DNA of 64,000 nucleotides. Source: an uncultured bacterium. Lineage in GTDB: Bacteria; Cyanobacteriota; Vampirovibrionia; Gastranaerophilales; Gastranaerophilaceae. Positions 1 through 8,354 of the stretch are shown piece after piece (positions within the stretch are counted from its first letter, which is position 1; the number at the start of each line of letters is the position of its first letter). The translations under genes and the position numbers were made by a program. The notes beneath the pieces were generated by a model. The model saw only the letters and a list, made by a program, of their open reading frames with translations, ran no database searches and was not told where the DNA came from. Location of the stretch: the NCBI GenBank assembly GCA_902777855.1, contig CACYVN010000003.1:1-64000 (forward strand), given 5' to 3'.

Positions 1-141
1 CAGGGCACGAAACATTATACCTCCGCCGTTGTGAGCGGAACGAAAGTAAAGCGAACGAAGCAATCTTTGATTGCACAGGCGGGGAAAAGCCCGAGCAGAG
101 GCAGGAGCGGTAGCGACAGTTGAGCAATTATGGCAGTAATG
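1..141. other. GC-richer intergenic segment at the left edge
   Basis: No gene is seen here. The stretch lies just beyond the 3' end of mnmE and is clearly richer in G and C than its neighbours. It contains small inverted repeats, for example GCAATC-TTT-GATTGC near 60-75, and a purine-rich run of GAAC/GAAAG/GCGAACG words. The texture resembles the structured spacer at 5.5-5.7 kb but I could not align the two convincingly. It may be the end of a repeat or structured RNA that continues outside the window. Confidence 0.35.
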
Positions 142-1485
142 CTATTTACCAATGCAAAAATGGTCAAAGATATTATTTAAAATTTCATCATTTATGACTT
201 CGCCTGTTATTTCATCGAGGCAAAGCAATGATGATTTTAAATCAATATAAATCATGTCTTGTAATTGGTAATTTTTTGCGCCGTATAAAGCTCTTCCAAG
301 AGCTTCTCTGCAGCGAATAAGACATGTTTGCTGCCTTTGGTTCGTAACAAATTCAATATCATCTGTTGAAAAATCCAATACGGTATTTTTAATTTTTTCT
401 TTTAATTCTTCTAACCCGTCTTTTGTTAGCGTAGATATTTTTAAATCATTATCAAATCCTGCTCTTGATTTATCTGCAATGTCAATTTTATTTGCAATTA
501 TGATATGTTTTTTGTCCTTTATTATGCCATAAATTTCTTTGTCTTGATTCGTTAATCCTTCTGAAGCATCATACATAAATAAAATTAAATCTGAATCTCT
601 TACAGATTGTTTTGAATATTCAATCCCGATTTCTTCAACTTTATCAATATTCTCATTCTTTCTTATCCCTGCAGTGTCAATAAGGGTAACAGGTAAGCCT
701 AAATCTATTGTTTCACTGATTATATCGCGTGTAGTCCCTGCTATTTCTGTTACTATCGCACGATTAAGATTTAATAGAGCATTAAAAAGTGAAGATTTGC
801 CAACATTCGGGCGCCCTGCAATCGTGACCTTTATTCCCTGCCTTAAAATATCTGATGATTTTGCGTTCGCAAGTACTTTATCAATTTCATTTATTGATTT
901 TTCAAAAATTTGAATAAGGTATGGGTAATCCGGTTCGGCAACATCTTCCGGAAAATCAATTCCGGCAACAATTTTTGAAGCAGCTTCAAAAATATCTTTT
1001 TTAATTTCGTTTATTTTTTGCGCCAATACTCCAGACAAATTTTTAGCCGATTGGATTGCAAATTCGGAGGTTTTTGAGTGTATAAGATCATCAACTGCTT
1101 CCGCTTGGGATAAATCTATTCTCTTATTAAGGAAGGCTCTTTTTGTAAATTCCCCGCGTTGAGCTATTCTTGCCCCGTTTTTAATAACAATATCAAGAAT
1201 ATTTTTTACAACGTGAAGTCCTCCGTGACACTGAATTTCAATGACATCTTCCCCGGTGTAGCTGTTTGGAGCTTTAAACGGCAGAATAATTACTTCATCA
1301 ATTTTTTTTGATTTATCTGTAATCCATCCGTGGCAAATTTTACCTGGGGGTAAATTATTGCAGGTGGTTATGTTGTTTGCTATATCAAAACTTTTACTTC
1401 CTGATATGCGTATAACTCCGACACCGCCGGTGCCTAAAGGGGTAGAAATTGCTGTAATTGTATCAAATTCTTCTGTTATATTCAT
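142..1485 (-). CDS. mnmE: tRNA uridine-5-carboxymethylaminomethyl modification GTPase MnmE
   Basis: MnmE acts with MnmG in the cytoplasm to install the (carboxymethyl)aminomethyl group on wobble uridine 34 of several tRNAs. The protein has the N-terminal folate-binding domain (start TAISTPLGTGGVGVIRISGS), a central inserted G domain with GRPNVGKSS (P-loop), TTRDI, DTAG and NKID, and the diagnostic C-terminal FCIGK whose Cys belongs to the family C(I/V)GK motif. Length (447 residues) is normal. A TTG codon nine codons upstream could extend it, but ATG at 1485 gives the expected MNITEEFDTI start. No strong Shine-Dalgarno is visible. It stands alone, divergent from hup. A methyltransferase acting later in the same pathway lies at 56.8-58.1 kb. 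Confidence 0.97.
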   Translation of the reverse strand: MNITEEFDTITAISTPLGTGGVGVIRISGSKSFDIANNITTCNNLPPGKICHGWITDKSKKIDEVIILPFKAPNSYTGEDVIEIQCHGGLHVVKNILDIVIKNGARIAQRGEFTKRAFLNKRIDLSQAEAVDDLIHSKTSEFAIQSAKNLSGVLAQKINEIKKDIFEAASKIVAGIDFPEDVAEPDYPYLIQIFEKSINEIDKVLANAKSSDILRQGIKVTIAGRPNVGKSSLFNALLNLNRAIVTEIAGTTRDIISETIDLGLPVTLIDTAGIRKNENIDKVEEIGIEYSKQSVRDSDLILFMYDASEGLTNQDKEIYGIIKDKKHIIIANKIDIADKSRAGFDNDLKISTLTKDGLEELKEKIKNTVLDFSTDDIEFVTNQRQQTCLIRCREALGRALYGAKNYQLQDMIYIDLKSSLLCLDEITGEVINDEILNNIFDHFCIGK

Positions 1486-1568
1486 AGCTAAATTATATAT
1501 CAAAACCTTCAAAATTCCTCTTGTTGTATGTTTTTTTCGTTAAAAAGTGTAAATAATTCTTAATTCGC

Positions 1569-1596
1569 TTGCATTTATATGAAATTTTGATATATT
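1569..1596 (+). promoter_or_regulatory. Predicted sigma-70 type promoter of hup
   Basis: TTGCAT (1569-1574) and TATATT (1591-1596) are separated by 16 bases and lie about 30 bases upstream of the hup start. Assigned by resemblance to the consensus only. Confidence 0.5.
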
Positions 1597-1626
1597 TATT
1601 GAGTACACAAGAAAAGGAGTTTTATT

Positions 1627-1899
1627 ATGAACAAAGAAGAATTAGTACAAGAAATTTCAAAAAAAGCAAGTGTTACTCAAAAAGAAGCAGCTGAAGTTTT
1701 AACAACTTTAATTGATACTATCCAGAAAACTGTAAAAAAAGGCGGGAAAGTAACATTGGTTGGTTTTGGTACTTGGGAATCTCGTAAGAGAGCTGCAAGA
1801 ATCGGCAGAAACCCGCAAACTGGTAAGGAATTAAAAATCCCTGCAAAAACAGTTCCTGCATTCTCAGCTGGTAAAAAATTCAAAGAATTAGTAAAATAA
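1627..1899 (+). CDS. hup: DNA-binding protein HU
   Basis: A 90-residue HU/IHF-family histone-like protein that bends and compacts DNA as a dimer. The N-terminal helical dimerisation part (MNKEELVQEISKKASVTQKE) is followed by GFGTWESRKRAARIGRNPQT, the classic beta-arm with the conserved RxGRNPxTG. Length is exactly that of bacterial HU. A strong Shine-Dalgarno AAGGAG precedes the ATG, a consensus-like promoter lies upstream and a hairpin terminator follows, so it looks like a single-gene transcript, probably highly expressed. Confidence 0.97.
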   Translation: MNKEELVQEISKKASVTQKEAAEVLTTLIDTIQKTVKKGGKVTLVGFGTWESRKRAARIGRNPQTGKELKIPAKTVPAFSAGKKFKELVK

Positions 1900-1925
1900 T
1901 TTTTCTTGGATTACAAAGAGAATTA

Positions 1926-1960
1926 AGACACTCGTTTGAAAAAACGGGTGTCTTTTTTTT
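1926..1960 (+). terminator. Rho-independent terminator of hup
   Basis: Inverted repeat AGACACTCGTTT / AAACGGGTGTCT followed by eight T residues, 27 bases after the hup stop. Confidence 0.85.
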
Positions 1961-2005
1961 ATCCTTGTTTTTGGTATTATTGATAAAGAGAAAGAGGGAT
2001 AATTT

Positions 2006-2626
2006 ATGTTAGATAATTTACTTGCAGGTTTTATATCTTGGCTTGAACATGTTATTTCAGGTTGGGGCGCGTGGGGAATTATGGGTATTATGGCTTTGGA
2101 ATCCTGTAATATACCTATTCCGAGTGAGGCAACACTGCCTTTTGCCGGTTATCTTGTTTCAAAAGGCGATATGAATTTTCATGTTGCAGCTTGGGCAGGA
2201 GCTATCGGGTGTTTACTTGGGTCAATTCCTTCATATTATTTAGGTTATTTCGGTGGCAGACCGTTTATTGAAAAATACGGTAAATATTTCCTCATATCAA
2301 AAAAAGATCTGGAAGATACTGATAAATGGGTCGAGAAATATGGGGACTGGGCATTTTTTATTTGCAGAATGTTACCGGTTGTAAGGACTTTTATTTCTCT
2401 GCCGGCAGGGATTTTAAGAGCAAAGAAAAGATTTTTCTTCTCAATGACTTTGCTGGGGTCTCTCATTTGGTGCTACATTCTTGTCTGGGTTGGTGTAAAA
2501 TTTGGTCAGCACATGGATTTAATCAAACCTTTGTGGCATAAGTTTGACATTGTCATAATTGTAGGATGCATAATTCTTGGCGTTTGGTATGTTTATCACC
2601 ACTTTAAAAACTTGAAAGAAAGTTAG
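2006..2626 (+). CDS. DedA/VTT-family membrane protein
   Basis: A 206-residue integral membrane protein of the DedA (SNARE-associated, VTT) family. Members are polyprenyl-phosphate or phospholipid translocases that recycle lipid carriers for envelope synthesis; the substrate of this one cannot be told. Visible signatures are the ESxxxPIPSEATLPFAG block (around residues 30-47), GSIPSYYLGYFGGR and the RxLPVVRTFISLPAG block (around 120-137), whose conserved arginines and prolines mark the family. Several hydrophobic segments follow. AGAGGG lies upstream of the ATG. Its stop codon overlaps the end of convergent murI by four bases, so the two share no terminator room. Confidence 0.9.
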   Translation: MLDNLLAGFISWLEHVISGWGAWGIMGIMALESCNIPIPSEATLPFAGYLVSKGDMNFHVAAWAGAIGCLLGSIPSYYLGYFGGRPFIEKYGKYFLISKKDLEDTDKWVEKYGDWAFFICRMLPVVRTFISLPAGILRAKKRFFFSMTLLGSLIWCYILVWVGVKFGQHMDLIKPLWHKFDIVIIVGCIILGVWYVYHHFKNLKES

Positions 2627-3426
2627 CCAAAACTTATAATTTTAACAGAATCTTTAATTTCATAGAACGTTTTTGCTGATTTTTTGAATTTGTCAGGTCC
2701 CGAACTGACATAAAAATCCTCAAAATTCTCTGTATTGTTATCTTTAATCAAACCTGATTTTTCTAAATCATCCTTTACGAACAGCGCAAGATGCTTAGCT
2801 GGGTCTATAAACAAGTCCTTTGGTGCGAATTTAGTTAAAATCGGCATCAGATAAGGATAATGTGTACATCCGAGAACTATCTTTTGCGGAGTGTTTTTAA
2901 GCATTTTATCTAAATCGGATTTAATAATTTTAATACTTTCTGATGTGCTTGTGAGGTTATTTTCAACTATATTAACCCATTGCGGGCAATATTGACCAAA
3001 AACTTGCATCTCATCATTATATTTTGAAATTTCTTTTTCGTAGGCTCTCGAATTTATCGTTGCTTTGGTTGCAAATATGCCAAGCCGTTTAATATCTATC
3101 CGCGCAAGAATTTTTGCAACTGACTGAACAACAGGATAAAGCTTGAAATTGTATGTGTCTTTTATATCCTCATAGATTGTTGATGATGTTGTATTGCATG
3201 CCATAACAACTGCTTTACACCCTTTTTCTTCAAAGAATTTTAAAATATTTTGCGAATACAAAAGCAATTGTTCTTTTGTTTTATCGCCATAAGGCACATG
3301 CAAGGTGTCGCCAAAGTATATAAAATCTTCGTTTGGCAAGAGTTTTTTAACTTCTTTTAAAACTGTAAGACCGCCGACACCGGAGTCAAAGAAACCTATC
3401 GGCGAATTATTTTTTGAAATAGTCAT
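2623..3426 (-). CDS. murI: Glutamate racemase
   Basis: Interconverts L- and D-glutamate, supplying D-Glu for peptidoglycan precursors. The protein (267 residues) starts IGFFDSGVGGLTVLKE, with the N-terminal Asp of the DSG motif, and carries both catalytic cysteines in ACNTT (around residue 75) and GCTHYPYL (around 190). The ATG at 3426 is preferred over a TTG directly before it because AGAGGG sits upstream. The start lies inside the 3' end of the amidase gene (20-base overlap), so the two wall genes are probably co-transcribed and translationally coupled. Confidence 0.96.
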   Translation of the reverse strand: MTISKNNSPIGFFDSGVGGLTVLKEVKKLLPNEDFIYFGDTLHVPYGDKTKEQLLLYSQNILKFFEEKGCKAVVMACNTTSSTIYEDIKDTYNFKLYPVVQSVAKILARIDIKRLGIFATKATINSRAYEKEISKYNDEMQVFGQYCPQWVNIVENNLTSTSESIKIIKSDLDKMLKNTPQKIVLGCTHYPYLMPILTKFAPKDLFIDPAKHLALFVKDDLEKSGLIKDNNTENFEDFYVSSGPDKFKKSAKTFYEIKDSVKIISFG

Positions 3427-5266
3427 CAATACCCTCTGCTATAGCCTTCGCAGTCGCATTTTTTCGGCTTTCCGTAACTAATTGCGCTCTTTCGTTTGGA
3501 TTTGAAATAAATCCTATTTCTACTAATATTGCTGGCGCAGTCGTATGATTAATAACATAAAATTTGGATTTGAACAAGCCTCTGTCTTTAGAATTTATGT
3601 TATTGAGCATAGATGCGTGAATGTGTTTTGCAAGTGTTAAACTGTTTTCTTTATAATAATGAGTTTCAAGTCCTGACGGAGTTTCCGAATTACTTGAATT
3701 AACGTGAATACTTACAAATATATCAGGATTGAAAATTTCACTGAAATCAACTCTTTCCTGTAATGATACATAAGTATCATCTGTTCTTGTCATTGCGACA
3801 TTGTATCCTTTTTTCTCTAATAATGCTTGTACTCGTTTTGAAATATCAAGAGTTATGTCTTTTTCGTTAATACCGTTTCTTATTGCTCCGTGGTCTGAAC
3901 CGCCGTGTCCAGCATCAATTACGATATATTTTTTACCGGCGGTGTGCTTTTTTACAACAGCGGGTACTACAATTTGATCTGTTATCGGCTCCTGTTCTTT
4001 TGGCTCATATTTTGCTGCAGTATGAAGTTTTATCCGTAGTGTTTTACCGTCTGCACCCAAAAAAACATCGCACTTATCATCATTCTTTATTGGTATTGAA
4101 AACTTTACTCCTCCGCTTTTAATATTTGTGGTTTCAATACTTTCAAAAGCTGTTCCTCTTAACTCTGATTCCATTGCGCCTGCAAAATAATTATTCACAT
4201 TAAACAGTGAAAGTTCAATTTTATCATTCAGTCTGTTTATTCCAATAACAAGCGGTTTTGAAAACGCGAATTTGACTGAATGAGTGTTCCCGTCGCTTTT
4301 TTCTGCTGTAACGGCTGTCATATTGCTAATTTCAGAATACAAATTTAGCGGACTTGTATCTTTTGTGTTAAGAAATCCTATTTTTTGTAAATCTCCAAAA
4401 ATTATTGGCAAATATTTTGTAGTATTTTCACTCGTTAGTACAACTCTTGCTGTATTATGATCAAATTGTCCGATTTTTATTATATCGTTTCCCAATGAAA
4501 TGTCTTTATTGCGAAGCATCGGGTTTACAACAGTATTTTTTATATCATAGGCAACTCTGTTTGGGTTTGAAAGGTATATGGGTCTTAGTAGTGTATAAGT
4601 GCCAATGCCGTTTAATATCGGGGTTTCTCCTTTAAGCATAAGAGAGCTTATATAATACTTTGATTTCAGTGATAAATCTTTTTTAGATAATACATAGTCA
4701 CTGCTATTTTGACTATTATCGCTTGTAAAGGCTGAATTTATTTCCCCTAATACATTTTTCTGTGTTAAAAGTTTTTGTTGTATATTTACATTCTCATATA
4801 CAGGAATTGTGCCTGATTCTTTATAAACTTCCTGAAAATAGTAGTTTGTCATAACAGGATTTTTAAATCTGACAAAAAGAGTATTGTTAAGTCTTTTAAG
4901 TGTTATATTTTGAGGATTATAACCCTCATTGTAACGAATTGAAATTCTGACTATGTCAGGTGTTGTAGAGACTTGAGAAATAGAAATTTCATTTATTTCA
5001 TTTGTATTCACGAAATAATTTTTGTTTGTCCCGTTTAGTCTTGCGGGTTGGAGTTCGAAATATGCTTCATTATCTTCTTCGACAAGCATAATTTGTGTTT
5101 TTTCCAGCGGATAATCCAAATTATCAGGACTGTTTATGCTCATGAATGAACCTGAATTATCAAACGTAACGGAAGAAATCCCTAATGATTCCGCACTGCA
5201 AGGTAAAAAAGCCAAATTCAAGATAAATGTAAATATTAAAAGTATTTTTATAAAAATATTTTTCAT
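3407..5266 (-). CDS. N-acetylmuramoyl-L-alanine amidase with AMIN-like N-terminal region
   Basis: A 619-residue exported cell-wall hydrolase that cleaves the bond between MurNAc and the stem peptide. It has a signal peptide (about residues 1-25, ending PCSAES), a long beta-rich middle resembling AMIN domains that in cyanobacteria and proteobacteria direct amidases to the wall, and a C-terminal Amidase_3 domain. The domain shows VIDAGHGGSDHGA (zinc His), the NEKD glutamate, SIHVNSS (zinc His) and LVEIGFISN (catalytic Glu). The architecture is that of AmiC-type division amidases in cyanobacteria. murI overlaps its 3' end. A second AMIN-like exported protein is at 12.6 kb. Confidence 0.9.
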   Translation of the reverse strand: MKNIFIKILLIFTFILNLAFLPCSAESLGISSVTFDNSGSFMSINSPDNLDYPLEKTQIMLVEEDNEAYFELQPARLNGTNKNYFVNTNEINEISISQVSTTPDIVRISIRYNEGYNPQNITLKRLNNTLFVRFKNPVMTNYYFQEVYKESGTIPVYENVNIQQKLLTQKNVLGEINSAFTSDNSQNSSDYVLSKKDLSLKSKYYISSLMLKGETPILNGIGTYTLLRPIYLSNPNRVAYDIKNTVVNPMLRNKDISLGNDIIKIGQFDHNTARVVLTSENTTKYLPIIFGDLQKIGFLNTKDTSPLNLYSEISNMTAVTAEKSDGNTHSVKFAFSKPLVIGINRLNDKIELSLFNVNNYFAGAMESELRGTAFESIETTNIKSGGVKFSIPIKNDDKCDVFLGADGKTLRIKLHTAAKYEPKEQEPITDQIVVPAVVKKHTAGKKYIVIDAGHGGSDHGAIRNGINEKDITLDISKRVQALLEKKGYNVAMTRTDDTYVSLQERVDFSEIFNPDIFVSIHVNSSNSETPSGLETHYYKENSLTLAKHIHASMLNNINSKDRGLFKSKFYVINHTTAPAILVEIGFISNPNERAQLVTESRKNATAKAIAEGIDDYFKK

Positions 5267-5396
5267 GCAATTCTATCCCTATATTAATTATAAAATAGAA
5301 CTTTGCAGGGGCAAATATGTAACACCTTATAATATTTAATTTCTACTTGAAAATCGGTTGTGTTTTGAGTAGTATATTTATACAGCATAAATATAT

Positions 5397-5470
<74 letters not shown>

Positions 5471-5506
5471 AATAAATAGACACCCTTTGTGGGTGTCTAT
5501 TTATTT
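5471..5506 (+). terminator. Terminator after tRNA-Arg
   Basis: Perfect inverted repeat AATAAATAGACACCC / GGGTGTCTATTTATT with the five-base loop TTTGT, starting at the base after the tRNA. It functions in both orientations by sequence. Confidence 0.85.
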
Positions 5507-5554
5507 ATGACAGAATATTGATGAGAACTCTTATGGGAGTTCGGCGGATTTGCG

Positions 5555-5701
5555 TACGGAATGAGTGAAACGAATTCCGGCTAACGAACAGATTTTGTTG
5601 ACAGGTACAAAGTACCGAAAACAAAACTCTGTGAGCGTAGAGTAAATCCAAGAGAGAGGTATTTACGCAAATATTGCGTAAATACAATAAATAATCTACG
5701 C
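5555..5701. repeat. Cluster of nested inverted repeats, possible structured RNA or REP-like element
   Basis: No gene is convincing between the tRNA terminator and the toxin gene. The interval instead holds a chain of hairpins: CGGAAT...ATTCCG (about 5558-5580); ACAGATTTTGTT pairing with AACAAAACTCTGT around an apical GGTAC-AAA-GTACC (about 5588-5632); GCGTAGA (5635-5641) pairing with TCTACGC (5695-5701); and inside it the perfect 12-bp GTATTTACGCAA / TTGCGTAAATAC (5659-5685). An open 79-codon frame on the minus strand looks non-coding because it crosses all these hairpins and has odd composition. Confidence 0.5.
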
Positions 5702-5737
5702 ATTTTAAATTCAGTTCGTAACAGGAATTATACAACA

Positions 5738-5772
5738 TTTTCAATCAACCAAGATCGAAGTTTGTCGATAAT
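5738..5772. repeat. Direct repeat, copy downstream of the toxin gene
   Basis: The plus strand reads CATTTTCAATCAACC, AAGATCG, AAGTTTGTCGATAA. It matches 6360-6396 in the same orientation with a few mismatches. On the minus strand one frame reads DKLRSWLIENVV then stop, similar to the frame in the other copy. Together the two copies bracket the toxin-antitoxin pair. Confidence 0.6.
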
Positions 5773-5773
5773 A

Positions 5774-6052
5774 CTACCATTTGCGAGAGGTATGCAAAAC
5801 TCTCAATACATAAACATTATTATCTCTAACTTGGTACGGTACTATATACTGATATTTTGAGATAACAAGTTCTCTTGTTCTCAACACTCTGCCTGCTCTG
5901 CCAATAGAGGGGGTATCTTTTAATTTTTCAATACATTCAAAAATATGTTTTACTACTTCTTGTGCCGCAGAGAAATTATCACAACAAATATATTTTTTTA
6001 TGGTTCTCAAATCTTCTTGGGCAGAAACGGTAAATACAATATCGTATGGCAT
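5774..6052 (-). CDS. ParE/RelE-family toxin
   Basis: A 92-residue type II toxin of the RelE/ParE superfamily. The pattern fits: IVFTVSAQEDLRTIKKYI at the N terminus, the PSIGRAGRVLRTRELVISKY strand region, and the C-terminal VYVLRVLHTSRKW typical of ParE-like toxins. Whether it cleaves mRNA or poisons gyrase cannot be decided from sequence. It overlaps the antitoxin stop by one base (TAATG), the usual antitoxin-first coupled arrangement. It is flanked by direct repeats, which suggests the pair arrived as a module. Confidence 0.9.
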   Translation of the reverse strand: MPYDIVFTVSAQEDLRTIKKYICCDNFSAAQEVVKHIFECIEKLKDTPSIGRAGRVLRTRELVISKYQYIVPYQVRDNNVYVLRVLHTSRKW

Positions 6053-6279
6053 TATTCAATATTCCATTCTTTTTTTATATCTCGATAAGAAATAACTCTA
6101 CCTTCATCAACATCTTTAAGACCATCTTGTATAGCTCTTATTTGCCATGACTCAAGCTCAAGATATTTTTCAATGGCATCTTGTGCCAAGAATGCTTTTG
6201 TTCTGCCTGTTGCATCCGCAAGTTCTTGAAGCCTGTCTTTTGTAGCTTTAGGAAGCCTTAGAGAAAATTGTTCTGCCAT
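6052..6279 (-). CDS. Ribbon-helix-helix antitoxin (CopG/RelB-like)
   Basis: A 75-residue antitoxin. The N terminus MAEQFSLRLPKATKDRLQEL is a ribbon-helix-helix DNA-binding fold, and the rest is an acidic helical tail that would wrap the toxin. ATG at 6279 is chosen because AAAGGAG precedes it and the upstream extension crosses the promoter/operator. It is expected to autorepress the operon through the palindrome just upstream (6292-6320). It belongs with the toxin at 5774-6052. Confidence 0.9.
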   Translation of the reverse strand: MAEQFSLRLPKATKDRLQELADATGRTKAFLAQDAIEKYLELESWQIRAIQDGLKDVDEGRVISYRDIKKEWNIE

Positions 6280-6291
6280 ACAATACTCCTT

Positions 6292-6320
6292 TGTGTTACA
6301 TATAATTACATTATAACACA
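6292..6320 (-). promoter_or_regulatory. Operator candidate for the toxin-antitoxin operon
   Basis: Inverted repeat TGTGTTA (6292-6298) / TAACACA (6314-6320), 12 bases before the antitoxin ATG, with a further TGTATTACA word next to it. The position suits repression by the ribbon-helix-helix antitoxin. Confidence 0.5.
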
Positions 6321-6359
6321 TTGTATTACATATTTCAAGAATATTAGAAATTTTACGCA

Positions 6360-6396
6360 GCATTTTCCACTAACCAAGTTCGGATTTGTCGACTAA
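6360..6396. repeat. Direct repeat, copy upstream of the antitoxin gene
   Basis: The plus strand reads CATTTTCCACTAACC, AAGTTCG, GATTTGTCGACTAA, matching 5738-5772. The minus strand frame reads SRQIRTWLVENAA then stop and is open for only about 20 codons, so it looks like the remnant C terminus of a gene. Confidence 0.6.
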
Positions 6397-6564
6397 GGGG
6401 GATTGGTTTATTCAATTTTTTTTATTTATTTGGTGCAAAAAATTGCACACTACAAACTGAACATTTTATTTTGTATAATCCGGTGTATCAAAATCAGTAG
6501 CCATACAAATTATATTGATATTTGAATATATTTATTTTAATTGTATTATATTTTTGAGGTATAT

Positions 6565-7122
6565 ATGACGCAATTTGTTTCGGAATATAACGGAATAATT
6601 TCTAATGAAAAATTTGACACTAATAAGGCTGATTTTGCAAAGAAAATTATAATTGGTTTGCAAAATGATGCTTATAATTTTATCAATAGCGGCTATGGAC
6701 CTTTTGTTGCAGCTATTTATGATGAAAATGGTAATCTGATTGCCAAGAGTGGTAATAGTGTTGTAAATGATAAATGTTCAAACAATCATGCAGAAATTAA
6801 TGTCATAAAGGAAGCTGAAATTAAATTTGGGACTTATGATTTGTCCCCGTACAATCTTTCAATTTATGTAACGTCTGAACCGTGTATGATGTGTCTTGGT
6901 GCAATTTTGTGGTCAGGTATTAAGTCTGTATATTACGGGGTTGCATCCTGTGATGTTGAGAAAATTACGGGTTATGATGAGGGCTTTAAGTTGAATTGGT
7001 TTGACGAATTTGCAAAACGTGGTATATGTGTTTACGGGAATATTGAAGCAGATATCGGGAAAAATGTTTTGCTAAAATATGTCTCTGACGGAAATGTTAT
7101 TTACAAACCTTTAAGAAAATAG
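6565..7122 (+). CDS. Cytidine/deoxycytidylate deaminase-family protein, guanine deaminase-like
   Basis: A 185-residue zinc-dependent deaminase. NNHAEIN (zinc His and proton-shuttle Glu) and SEPCMMCLGAI (PCxxC zinc cysteines) are intact. GPFVAAIYDENG upstream and the GYDEGFKLNW segment after the active site resemble bacterial guanine deaminases rather than TadA or CDA, so purine salvage (guanine to xanthine) is the best guess. A tRNA or nucleoside substrate is not excluded. ATG at 6565 has GAGG seven bases upstream; an in-frame TTG at 6541 is less likely. The gene stands alone and diverges from the toxin-antitoxin operon. Confidence 0.8.
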   Translation: MTQFVSEYNGIISNEKFDTNKADFAKKIIIGLQNDAYNFINSGYGPFVAAIYDENGNLIAKSGNSVVNDKCSNNHAEINVIKEAEIKFGTYDLSPYNLSIYVTSEPCMMCLGAILWSGIKSVYYGVASCDVEKITGYDEGFKLNWFDEFAKRGICVYGNIEADIGKNVLLKYVSDGNVIYKPLRK

Positions 7123-7155
7123 CAAATTTTTTTTTTTATCGTTTTTATCAATAGC

Positions 7156-8274
7156 ATGAAAATAGCAAAAATTATAAATTCGAGTATAACTAATTTTAAT
7201 AATTTGAAGTTTGCAAAAATGTCTGAAGATATCTCCGGTTCAAAATTTTCAGATAAAAAATCTGTTGCAGATACATATATGAAAAGTAATTTTTTTAATA
7301 ATGAAAGAGGCGCATTAAAAGATAGTGTTCTTTCACTGATAAGTCAAATTAAAAAGGACATGGTAAATATTTCAGATATTAAAAATGCTGCTAATCCTGA
7401 TGTAAAAAGTAAGGCATTAACTTATGAGTCATTATTAGAAACTCCACAGGATATTCTTGCATTTAAGGTTGATAATCCTAAAGTAACCGCAATGTCTGCA
7501 CAGGTAAAAAGCCTGAGGGGTGAAGAATTTTTCGATTTTACTTTGCACGGTTATTTTGGAGATAAAAGAAAATTTTTAATAAATAATGAAGGTGAAATAA
7601 TTAAAACTGTTTCTCCAAAATTTCTTTCAAAAGAAAAAATGCATGCTTATGATGCGGATAATGTATATTATACTCAGCAAGAGATAAATAACTTGGGTAT
7701 TGATAAATATTTTGGGATATTCCGGGCTGAAATGGCTAAATTTAAAGACCATATGCTGACACCTATATCCCCGGTGGAAACTGTAAAACCTCAAAAGCAA
7801 ATTGATTGGCTTCTTTATATGTATAAACAAAGAGAAACTTTAGATTCTATTCAAAGAAAATTTGGAACCTTGTATGATGGAATAATAGGCCATAGCAGAA
7901 CGTCTGTCCAAAGGAAGAAATTGTCTCAAATATGCGGAGTTAAGCTTCATAAGAAATTTCCTCTCATACAGCTTGAAAATATCAACTCTAAGAATGAATC
8001 TGTTCTGATTAATTTTACACAAATAGGTAAAAAGACAGTAGCTCGTATGGTTGTTTATAATCCGCAATCAAAAATAAACAGGCTTTTTATTAATGGGCAG
8101 CTGGTAGAAGAAAGTCCAAGAAAAGAAAGTAATCCTTTTACGGTAGGGAGAATTGCAAAATTTTATACCCCGCAAGAAACGGATGAACTCAAAATATCAG
8201 AATTATTGAATGATATAAATGACAAGTTATCTGCAAGTTTAAAACAATTAAGGATTTATTTTGGCGGGAAGTAA
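7156..8274 (+). CDS. Hypothetical protein, 372 residues
   Basis: Not recognised. It is a Lys/Asn/Ser-rich cytoplasmic-looking protein with no signal peptide and no membrane segment. The first 45 residues are polar and low in structure, followed by a mixed alpha/beta part. The start has only weak Shine-Dalgarno support. A T-rich run after the deaminase gene suggests a separate transcript. The gene ends at a bidirectional terminator shared with pyruvate:ferredoxin oxidoreductase. Confidence 0.8.
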   Translation: MKIAKIINSSITNFNNLKFAKMSEDISGSKFSDKKSVADTYMKSNFFNNERGALKDSVLSLISQIKKDMVNISDIKNAANPDVKSKALTYESLLETPQDILAFKVDNPKVTAMSAQVKSLRGEEFFDFTLHGYFGDKRKFLINNEGEIIKTVSPKFLSKEKMHAYDADNVYYTQQEINNLGIDKYFGIFRAEMAKFKDHMLTPISPVETVKPQKQIDWLLYMYKQRETLDSIQRKFGTLYDGIIGHSRTSVQRKKLSQICGVKLHKKFPLIQLENINSKNESVLINFTQIGKKTVARMVVYNPQSKINRLFINGQLVEESPRKESNPFTVGRIAKFYTPQETDELKISELLNDINDKLSASLKQLRIYFGGK

Positions 8275-8300
8275 GTTTGATAAATAGTTTATAATTTTAC

Positions 8301-8340
8301 TAAAAAATCCCCCTCTCTTTACAGAAAGGAGGATTTTTTA
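8301..8340. terminator. Bidirectional terminator
   Basis: TAAAAAATCC (8301-8310) pairs with GGATTTTTTA (8331-8340), with further pairing of CTTT and AAAG inside. It sits between convergent genes and carries A and T runs on the two sides. Confidence 0.75.
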
Positions 8341-8354
8341 ATTCTGATGGTGAA

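Noticed and set aside
5505-5744. 79-codon minus-strand frame after tRNA-Arg
   Set aside because: It crosses several hairpins, has no Shine-Dalgarno, odd composition (many Cys, Leu, Arg) and no family likeness. Treated as non-coding.
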